This document shows, in pieces, positions 18,162 to 23,542 of a DNA stretch of 23,542 bases. Source of the DNA: JBBCJT01 sp037190665 (lineage in GTDB: Bacteria; Pseudomonadota; Alphaproteobacteria; Acetobacterales; Acetobacteraceae); contig JBBCJT010000224.1 in NCBI GenBank assembly GCA_037190665.1, forward strand, positions 1 through 23,542, given 5' to 3'. The position numbers and the translations under genes are program-made. The first letter of the stretch is position 1. The number at the start of each line of letters is the position of its first letter. The notes below the pieces were generated by a model, which saw nothing but the letters and a program-made list of their open reading frames with translations, was not told the origin of the DNA and did no database searches.

Positions 18162-18193
18162 GCGCGGGCAGGGCAACCGCCCGCGCTTCCTCG
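18162..18193 (+). repeat. Hairpin in the rpsK-rpoA gap
   Basis: Eight-base perfect stem, gcgcgggc at 18162-18169 with gcccgcgc at 18179-18186, nine-base loop, then ttcctcgttt. The tail is only moderately T-rich. It could cause partial termination or mark an mRNA processing site before rpoA, whose ribosome binding site GAGGG is at 18199-18203. Confidence 0.45.
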
Positions 18194-18210
18194 TTTCCGA
18201 GGGCGAAGAA

Positions 18211-19230
18211 ATGAGTCTTGAAAGCAACTGGCGGACGCTGATCCAGCCGAACAAGCCGGTCTACGAGGCCGGCGCCGACCCTGACCGGGTCGCCACCTGC
18301 GTGATCGAGCCGCTGGAGCGCGGCTTCGGCATGACCCTGGGCAACGCGCTGCGCCGCGTGCTGCTCTCGTCGCTGCGTGGCGCCGCGGTCACGGCCGTGC
18401 AGATCGATGGCGTGCTGCATGAATTCAGCTCGATCCCCGGCGTCCGCGAGGACGTCACGGACATCGTGCTGAACATCAAGCAGCTCGCGATCCGCATGGG
18501 CGGCGATGGTCCGCGCCGGATGTCGCTGACGGCCTCGGGCCCCGGCGAGGTCAAGGCGGGCCAGATCCAGGCCGGCCACGAGATCGAGATCATGAACCCC
18601 GACTTGGTCATCTGCACGCTGGACGACGGCGTGAAGCTGGGCATGGAGTTCACGGTCAATGCCGGCAAGGGCTACGTGCCGGCATCCGCCAACCGGCCGG
18701 AAGACGCGCCGATCGGGCTGATCCCGGTCGATGCCATCTACTCGCCGGTGCGGCGCGTGTCCTTCAAGGTCGACCCGACCCGCGTGGGCCAGGTCACCGA
18801 CTACGACAAGCTGCTGCTGACCGTTGAAACCAACGGCACGCTGACGCCGGAGGATGCCGTCGCGCGCGCCGCGCGGATCCTGCAGGACCAGCTCCAGCAC
18901 TTCATCAACTTCGAGGAACCGCAGCAGATCCGTGCGGAGGACCCGCAGGACGACCTGCCGTTCAACCGCAACCTGCTGCGCAAGGTGGACGAGCTTGAGC
19001 TGTCGGTCCGCAGCGCGAACTGCCTGAAGAACGACAACATCGTCTACATCGGCGACCTCGTTCAGAAGACCGAGCAGGAGATGCTGCGCACGCCGAACTT
19101 CGGCCGCAAGTCGCTCAATGAGATCAAGGAGGTGCTCACCTCCATGGGTCTCAGCCTCGGCATGACCGTCACCGGCTGGCCGCCGGAGAACATCGAAGAC
19201 CTGGCCAAGAAGATCGAGGAGCCGTTCTGA
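18211..19230 (+). CDS. rpoA: DNA-directed RNA polymerase subunit alpha
   Basis: Alpha dimerises to start polymerase assembly, and its C-terminal domain binds UP elements and activators. The 339-residue product has an N-terminal domain with GFGMTLGNALRRVLLSSLRG (residues 38-57). A linker rich in acidic residues runs around 241-255. The C-terminal domain has Arg267, Asn270 and Cys271 in VRSANCLK, matching E. coli Arg265, Asn268 and Cys269, so DNA binding should be kept. Its TGA shares one base with the rplQ ATG. Confidence 0.98.
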   Translation: MSLESNWRTLIQPNKPVYEAGADPDRVATCVIEPLERGFGMTLGNALRRVLLSSLRGAAVTAVQIDGVLHEFSSIPGVREDVTDIVLNIKQLAIRMGGDGPRRMSLTASGPGEVKAGQIQAGHEIEIMNPDLVICTLDDGVKLGMEFTVNAGKGYVPASANRPEDAPIGLIPVDAIYSPVRRVSFKVDPTRVGQVTDYDKLLLTVETNGTLTPEDAVARAARILQDQLQHFINFEEPQQIRAEDPQDDLPFNRNLLRKVDELELSVRSANCLKNDNIVYIGDLVQKTEQEMLRTPNFGRKSLNEIKEVLTSMGLSLGMTVTGWPPENIEDLAKKIEEPF

Positions 19231-19655
19231 TGCGCCACGCTGTTGCCGGCCGGAAGCTCGGCGTCACCTCCTCCCATCGCCAGGCGATGTTCCGCAACAT
19301 GGCGGTCGCGCTGCTGAAGCACGAGCAGATCACGACCACCCTGCCGAAGGCGAAGGAGCTTCGCCCGGTGGTGGAGCGGCTGATCACCCGCGGCAAGGCG
19401 GGCGGGCTGCACGGCAAGCGCCTCGCCTACGCGCAGCTTCGTGACGATGTGATCGTCGCCAAGCTCTTCGGCGCGCTGGCCGACCGCTACAAGGGCCGCG
19501 CCGGCGGCTACTGCCGCATCCTGAAGGCCGGCATGCGCTACGGCGACGCCGCCACGATGGCGGTGATCGAGCTGGTGGACCGCGACCCGGCCGCCAAGGG
19601 CCAGGACAGCGGCCCGAAGGCGGAGCCGAAGGCCGACGAGGCCGAGGCGGCCTGA
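19230..19655 (+). CDS. rplQ: 50S ribosomal protein L17
   Basis: L17 is a large-subunit protein near the tunnel exit. The 141-residue product has MRHAVAGRKLGVTSSHRQAM, LLKHEQITTTLPKAKELRPV and the end of the core GDAATMAVIELVDRDP. A charged, Ala/Lys/Glu-rich tail of about 20 residues (GPKAEPKADEAEAA at its end) follows, as in other alphaproteobacteria. It starts in the TGATG overlap with rpoA and is the last gene of the ribosomal block. Confidence 0.97.
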   Translation: MRHAVAGRKLGVTSSHRQAMFRNMAVALLKHEQITTTLPKAKELRPVVERLITRGKAGGLHGKRLAYAQLRDDVIVAKLFGALADRYKGRAGGYCRILKAGMRYGDAATMAVIELVDRDPAAKGQDSGPKAEPKADEAEAA

Positions 19656-19679
19656 GCGCCACCCTACGACACGGACAAT

Positions 19680-19712
19680 AAGAAGGCGGCCTTCGGGCCG
19701 CCTTCTTCGTTT
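19680..19712 (+). terminator. Strong Rho-independent terminator after rplQ
   Basis: Twelve-base perfect stem, aagaaggcggcc at 19680-19691 with ggccgccttctt at 19696-19707, closed by TTCG between C and G, the very stable tetraloop. It is followed by cgttt. It ends the rpsM-rplQ transcript 24 bases after the stop codon. Confidence 0.92.
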
Positions 19713-19788
19713 GCGCGGCATCGTGTCTTGCCCGTCCGCCACCCGCCGCCCCACAGAGCGGATGCCAGGACCGCACGGAGAGGTCGAG

Positions 19789-20877
19789 ATGCCGATCGCC
19801 CGCCGCCTGCTTCTGCCCGCCCTCGCGCTTCCCTTCGTCGCTCGCGCCCAGCCGCATCATGGCGGCGGCTTCTCCACCCTGCGCGGCGAGCCCGTCCCCG
19901 CGCTCAGCGAGCCGCAGATCGCGCAGCGGCGCACCGGCAGCCCGGCCCCGCCGGGTCCGCCCGGGCAGTGGCAGGCGCGGGCGCCGCTGCCGATCCCGCG
20001 CAGCGAGATGGCCTGGGCCACGGCACTCGGCGGGCGGATGCATCTCGTCGCCGGCTACGGCGAGGGCCGCGTGGACCGCAGCTACCACCACGTCTACGAC
20101 CCCGCTGCCGACGCCTGGAGCACAGCCGCGCCGCTGCCGCGTGGCGCCAACCACGTTGCGGTCGTCGCCGAGGGGCCGCTGCTCTACGCGCTCGGCGGCT
20201 TCACCCTGCAGAACCGGGGTGCGGACGATTCCTGCTTCGTCTGGGACAGCCGCACCGACCGCTGGCGCGCCATCGCCTCGCTGCCCCGGCCGCGCGGTGC
20301 GGGCTCGGCGGTGGCGCTGGGCGGGCGCATCCATCTGATCGGCGGGGCGGGCGATCCGGACGACGAGCGCGCCTCCGTCGCCTGGCACGAGGTCTACCTG
20401 CCCGCGGTGGACAAGTGGGAGCGGCGGCGGCCGATCCCGGCGGGGCGCGATCATGCCGGCGCGGTGCCATGGCAGGACGCGATCCACGTGATCGGCGGGC
20501 GCTTCAACACCTTCCAGGACAACACCAGCCTGCACCACGTCTACGACGCCGCGCGCGACCAGTGGGAACGCCGCGCGCCGATGCCGACCGCGCGGTCCGG
20601 CCACGGGCTCGCGATCGTCGGCGGGCGCTTCTACGCGATGGGCGGCGAGGGGCGGGAGATCAGCGGCGGTGCTGCGACCGACAGTGTCTACGGGCAGGTC
20701 GAATCCTACGAGCCCGCCACGGATACGTGGCAGTCCCATGCGCCGATGCCGACGCCGCGGCACGGTCTCGGCGCGGCGGCGATCGAGGGCACGATCTACG
20801 TGGCGGGTGGCGGCCCGGTGGTGGGCGGCGGCATCCAGTCCTCGCTGCATGAGGCGTTCACGCCCGCTGCGGGCTGA
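19789..20877 (+). CDS. Exported kelch-repeat beta-propeller protein
   Basis: The 362-residue product starts with a signal peptide (MPIARRLLLPALALPFVARA, cleavage likely before QPHH); the RRLLL core could also suit Tat export. Six kelch-type repeats follow, each with a Gly-Gly pair, aromatic residue and closing Trp: about 61-110, 111-149, 150-200, 201-249, 250-304 and 305-362. Typical pieces are LGGRIHLIGGAGD, AIHVIGGRF and GRFYAMGGEG. A six-blade propeller in the periplasm or outside the cell is likely. No catalytic residues can be assigned, so the function is unknown; a binding or scaffold role is a guess. ATG 19789 is preferred over an earlier in-frame start at 19711 because of the signal peptide and GGAGAGG just upstream. 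It lies outside the ribosomal unit, beyond the terminator. Confidence 0.85.
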   Translation: MPIARRLLLPALALPFVARAQPHHGGGFSTLRGEPVPALSEPQIAQRRTGSPAPPGPPGQWQARAPLPIPRSEMAWATALGGRMHLVAGYGEGRVDRSYHHVYDPAADAWSTAAPLPRGANHVAVVAEGPLLYALGGFTLQNRGADDSCFVWDSRTDRWRAIASLPRPRGAGSAVALGGRIHLIGGAGDPDDERASVAWHEVYLPAVDKWERRRPIPAGRDHAGAVPWQDAIHVIGGRFNTFQDNTSLHHVYDAARDQWERRAPMPTARSGHGLAIVGGRFYAMGGEGREISGGAATDSVYGQVESYEPATDTWQSHAPMPTPRHGLGAAAIEGTIYVAGGGPVVGGGIQSSLHEAFTPAAG

Positions 20878-20958
20878 GCGGCTCACGCAAAGCCTCCAGC
20901 TTACGAGCCCATCCGGTGATCGCCTGTCGGTGAGCGTCGGTTCGGCCGGCGCGTGTAC

Positions 20959-21483
20959 ATGCTGAGCGGCGGCCGAATGTCCCTGATCGGGCATGTCGAG
21001 ACCGTTTCACTCGATGAGTACGAAGGGACGGACTATCTGCCGATAGAGGGCGGCAGGGCCGCGCTGGCCAGTAACATGGCCTGATTGAGCAGGGCCGGGT
21101 TCGATGCCGCAGGCGTTCCCGGCGTCGCGCCATTCACGGCCGAACAGGTGCAGTCGCTCGGCATGGGGCTGCATCTGCTGTCGCATTCGGCCGAAGGCGA
21201 TTTCAGCTTCGATGGACGGCGCGGTGCGCTGCGTCGCGTCGAACCGGATGATGATTTCGCCGATCCGCCGGAGCCTCCACGAAGGGGCGATGTCTTTGTC
21301 GCGCGTATTCCGGCTGGTGACCGGCTGTACGCCATCGGCTGCCGGCCTGGCGAGGGCGTCCACCCCGATCCGCGAACGCCAGGGGCGTTCTCCCTCTCTC
21401 TTGCCGCGCGCCCGTTCTTCGTGTGCCCGATCGGCGAATCAGTTCACTTCCGGGTCAGGTTCGAGGCGATGACGCCGCCGTAG
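20959..21483 (+). pseudogene. Unrecognised coding frame interrupted by TGA
   Basis: From ATG 20959 (or ATG 20977) one frame runs 41 codons to TGA at 21082-21084, then on in the same frame for 132 codons to TAG at 21481-21483. Codon use on both sides of the TGA is alike and protein-like, with noticeably more A/T at third positions than the neighbours. The upper part includes LIGHVETVSLDEYEGTDYLP; the lower part includes GDVFVARIPAGDRLYAIGCR and RPFFVCPIGESVHFRVRFEA. I do not recognise the family. No clear ribosome binding site precedes either ATG. It may be a gene inactivated by a nonsense change (for example TGG to TGA), a sequencing error, or a shorter gene starting at TTG 21085. A minus-strand frame over 21007-21363 is a less protein-like alternative. 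Confidence 0.35.
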
Positions 21484-21526
21484 CGGGACCGTAGCCGCAT
21501 CCGGTGGTCGTCGCTCGCGCCGGGGT

Positions 21527-21802
21527 TCAGCCCGTCGGCAGCCGCCGGAAACCCGGCCCGTCGGGCGGGTCGGCCAGCGACTCGCGCACGGCGTCCACCC
21601 GCGCGCCCGGCGGGCCGGCGCGGCAGCGGCGGAGAAGTTCCTCCACGACGGCGGCCTCGCCGGCGACCAGAGCCTCCACCGTGCCGTCGGGGCGGTTGCG
21701 GACCCAGCCGGCCACGCCGAGGCTGCGCGCGGTGCGCGCCATCCAGTCGCGGTAGCCCACGCCTTGCACGCGGCCTTGCAGGACCACGCGCTTGGCGATC
21801 AC
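21527..21802 (-). CDS. acyP: Acylphosphatase
   Basis: Acylphosphatase hydrolyses carboxyl-phosphate bonds in small acyl phosphates; its cellular role in bacteria is not settled. The 91-residue product has the signature GRVQGVGYRDW, giving the phosphate-binding loop and catalytic Arg18, and GWVRNRPDGTVEA with catalytic Asn36. The length is typical. The start codon is GTG, overlapping the stop of the ATP12-family gene by four bases (GTGA), so it is likely translated after it. It is the last gene of the minus-strand set and is convergent with the broken frame at 20959-21483. Confidence 0.93.
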   Translation of the reverse strand: MIAKRVVLQGRVQGVGYRDWMARTARSLGVAGWVRNRPDGTVEALVAGEAAVVEELLRRCRAGPPGARVDAVRESLADPPDGPGFRRLPTG

Positions 21803-22500
21803 GCCAGCGCCACCAGCCGGGCGGCCTGCCGCAGCTCCGCCCGCACCCGGGCGCGGCGCGCCACCGCCTCGTCATCGGCGCCCCACAGCGCCTCCTGGAA
21901 CAGGTCGTCCACGATGGCCGCATCATAAGCGGCATCCACGCCGAGCGCGCCATGGGCAACCGCGAGCCCGAGCACCAGCGACCCCAGCGCCGGCACCGCC
22001 ACGCCCAGCCCCGCCAGCACCATCGGCTTCTGCGCCGCGAGCGCCGCGGCCAGCGCATCCAGCGTACGGCGGTCCTGGGCGAGATAGGCCACGCTGTTGG
22101 TGACCTTCAGCTCCGCCCCCAGCGTGCGCGCCGCCCAGTCGAGCCAGGGCTGCCAGGCGGCATGCTGGCGGGCCGCGAGCGCCGGCGGGTCCGGCGTGCG
22201 GTAGCAGAGCAGGTCGGTCTCGCCGAACTTCGCGAGCGCGGCGATGGTCGCGGCGGGGGCGGGGGCGATGCGTTCCTGCCCCGTGGCGGCCATCCGGGTG
22301 AGGGGCAGATCGTCGAACTGGAACTCGCCGTCCTTCGCGCCGCCGGCCTGTGCCCATTCGGCGGCGAGCGCCTCGGCCAGCGCGGCCGTGTCCACACGCA
22401 GCGGCGTTCCGCCCGGCAGGCGGACGGATCTGCCGTCCAGCAGCACCGTGAAGCCGCCGTCCACAGGGGCGGCGGTGGCGACATCCCAGAAGCGCTTCAC
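21799..22500 (-). CDS. ATP12-family chaperone for F1 ATP synthase assembly
   Basis: Atp12 homologues in alphaproteobacteria and mitochondria help assemble the F1 alpha subunit. The 233-residue product begins VKRFWDVATAAPVDGGFTVL (first residue Met from GTG) and has LDGRSVRLPGGTPLRV, DDLPLTRMAATGQERI, GETDLLCYRTPDPPALAARQ and, near the end, AAIVDDLFQEALWGADDEA. These fit the family in order and spacing. GTG 22500 is chosen because it matches the family N-terminus and overlaps the upstream stop by four bases; the frame stays open to 22782, but that extension is Arg/Gly-rich shadow sequence. Neighbours on both sides overlap, indicating one transcript. Confidence 0.9.
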   Translation of the reverse strand: MKRFWDVATAAPVDGGFTVLLDGRSVRLPGGTPLRVDTAALAEALAAEWAQAGGAKDGEFQFDDLPLTRMAATGQERIAPAPAATIAALAKFGETDLLCYRTPDPPALAARQHAAWQPWLDWAARTLGAELKVTNSVAYLAQDRRTLDALAAALAAQKPMVLAGLGVAVPALGSLVLGLAVAHGALGVDAAYDAAIVDDLFQEALWGADDEAVARRARVRAELRQAARLVALA

Positions 22501-23542
22501 CGGATCAGGCCCCGCAGCAGGTCGCGCGGGTTGCTGGGCAGGGCCGGGCGCTGCGGCTGCTCCGGCGCGGCCGCGGCGGGCGGGGCCTCGGCGGGCGGAA
22601 CGGCGCCCGCGGCACCGCCCCGGGCGATGGTGAGCTGGCGCGGGCAGTCGTCCGTGGCGGTCGTCTCGCCCGCGCCGCGCAGCGCCTGCAGCGGATTGCG
22701 CCCGGCGGCGAGCCCGCCCAGCACCTGGCCCGCGATCTGCCCCGCGCTCGCCGGGTCCACGCCCACGGCCGGCCGCCGCCACGGGCCGCTGACCAGCACC
22801 GGCGCCGCGATGCGGATCTGGCCGACCTTCAGTGTCGGCCGCACGCGCAGCGCCATCGTCTCCTGCCCCAGGTTGAACGCGCCGCCGCCGTCAAGCTTGG
22901 CAAGGCTGGTATCCGCGAGCAGGGCCCGTGCCTCGGCCACGCCGTCGGTGGCCTCCAGCCGCAGCGCGACGCAGCGGATGTTGCTGCGCCCGTCGCGGTT
23001 CAGCGACGCGCCGACCGCGCGGAGGATGTCGCCGGCGAGCGCGTCCACCAGCCGGTTGTCGATGTCGCCGCCCGGCAGCGCGAAGCCGAGATGGCCGCTG
23101 GCGCTGGCCGCGATGGCGCGCGGCGTGCGGCCGGCGCCCTTCATGTCGAGATCGAGCTCCGCGGTGCCGTTGACCGACCGGCCCTGGCCGAGGGCCGCGA
23201 GCAGTGGGCCGAGCGCCAGCGACGGCACCTTCGCCGCCACCGCCACCGGCGGGGAAGGCTGCCGCGCGTCGGCGGACAGCCGCAGCTCCGCCCGGCCGCC
23301 GGGGCCGGTGAAGGCGAGCGGGGCGACGGCGAGCTGCCCCTCCTTCAATGAGCCGGTCAGCCGCACGTCCTGCCAGACCTGGCCGAGCAGGGTCAGTGCG
23401 GCGACGGTGACCTGCGCCTCGCCGTCGGCGAGCGTCAGCGCCTCGAACGGCAGCTCCGTGTCCGGGATCAGCCTGCCATCGGCGGCGGCGGGCGCGGGCA
23501 GCGGCGGGGGCGGCGGCGCGCCGCCGGTCCCCGGGGCCCGGG
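22497..23542 (-). CDS. AsmA-family protein, C-terminal part (5' end outside window)
   Basis: AsmA-like proteins are large inner-membrane-anchored periplasmic proteins linked to outer-membrane lipid transport and assembly. The frame is open from the window end to TGA at 22497-22499, about 348 codons. It includes LPFEALTLADGEAQVTVAAL, then a conserved-type region GTAELDLDMKGAGRTPRAIA with SASGHLGFALPGGDIDNRLV, then DGGGAFNLGQETMALRV and VSGPWRRPAVGVDP. These match the C-terminal AsmA domain pattern. The end is Pro/Ala-rich with two cysteines upstream of it in total (one in IRCVAL, one in DDCPRQ). The N-terminal membrane anchor should lie beyond 23542. The stop overlaps the ATP12-family GTG by four bases. 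Confidence 0.85.
   Translation of the reverse strand, partial: RAPGTGGAPPPPPLPAPAAADGRLIPDTELPFEALTLADGEAQVTVAALTLLGQVWQDVRLTGSLKEGQLAVAPLAFTGPGGRAELRLSADARQPSPPVAVAAKVPSLALGPLLAALGQGRSVNGTAELDLDMKGAGRTPRAIAASASGHLGFALPGGDIDNRLVDALAGDILRAVGASLNRDGRSNIRCVALRLEATDGVAEARALLADTSLAKLDGGGAFNLGQETMALRVRPTLKVGQIRIAAPVLVSGPWRRPAVGVDPASAGQIAGQVLGGLAAGRNPLQALRGAGETTATDDCPRQLTIARGGAAGAVPPAEAPPAAAAPEQPQRPALPSNPRDLLRGLIR

Noticed and set aside
17719..18900. Minus-strand open frame of 393 codons opposite rpsK and rpoA
   Set aside because: Same reason: biased composition and full antisense overlap with essential genes.
19713..19788. Promoter for the kelch gene
   Set aside because: A terminator lies just upstream, so a promoter is expected, but no convincing -35/-10 pair is visible.
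21082..21123. TGA at 21082 as a selenocysteine codon with a downstream SECIS element
   Set aside because: A 6-bp stem (21094-21099 with 21118-21123) exists, but its loop does not show the usual bacterial SECIS features, and the protein is not a known selenoprotein. A nonsense change is simpler.

Overview
The window is very GC-rich, with third codon positions almost all G or C. Its backbone is the chromosomal transcription/translation supercluster of an alphaproteobacterium: rpoC (3' end), rpsL-rpsG-tuf, the S10 and spc series of ribosomal protein genes, secY, adk, rpsM, rpsK, rpoA and rplQ. Several points suggest the order Rhodospirillales, probably an Acetobacteraceae of Roseomonas type: adk sits between secY and rpsM, rpsD and rpmJ are missing from the alpha part, and an ATP12-family gene lies downstream. 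This assignment is from gene order and protein sequence read by eye, not from a search.

Layout. 1-3069 is the C-terminal part of RNA polymerase beta-prime. 3070-3433 is a 364-base gap with a GC hairpin, a strong terminator with a TTCG loop, a promoter and a long leader. 3434-5528 holds rpsL, rpsG and tuf; fusA, normally between rpsG and tuf, is absent. 5612-12033 runs rpsJ, rplC, rplD, rplW, rplB, rpsS, rplV, rpsC, rplP, rpmC, rpsQ, rplN, rplX, rplE. 12098-17119 runs rpsN, rpsH, rplF, rplR, rpsE, rpmD, rplO, secY, adk. A new promoter before rpsM drives rpsM-rpsK-rpoA-rplQ (17304-19655), closed by a near-ideal terminator at 19680-19712.

Beyond the terminator the character changes. There is an exported six-blade kelch-type protein (19789-20877), then about 650 bases with one unrecognised reading frame broken by an in-frame TGA (20959-21483). 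On the minus strand lies a tightly overlapped set of an AsmA-like gene (cut by the window end), an ATP12-family ATP synthase assembly chaperone and an acylphosphatase.

The ribosomal genes are all intact and conserved, and they supply ribosome parts, EF-Tu, RNA polymerase subunits, the Sec channel and adenylate kinase in one growth-linked block. I found no mobile element, CRISPR array, tRNA or rRNA, and no clearly new multi-gene system. The most interesting signals are regulatory: a perfect 12-bp hairpin between a good Shine-Dalgarno sequence and the rpsJ start codon, a hairpin that contains the rpsM stop codon, a hairpin touching the rpsM ribosome binding site, and two ribosomal promoters that share the same -35 block and GC-rich discriminator.
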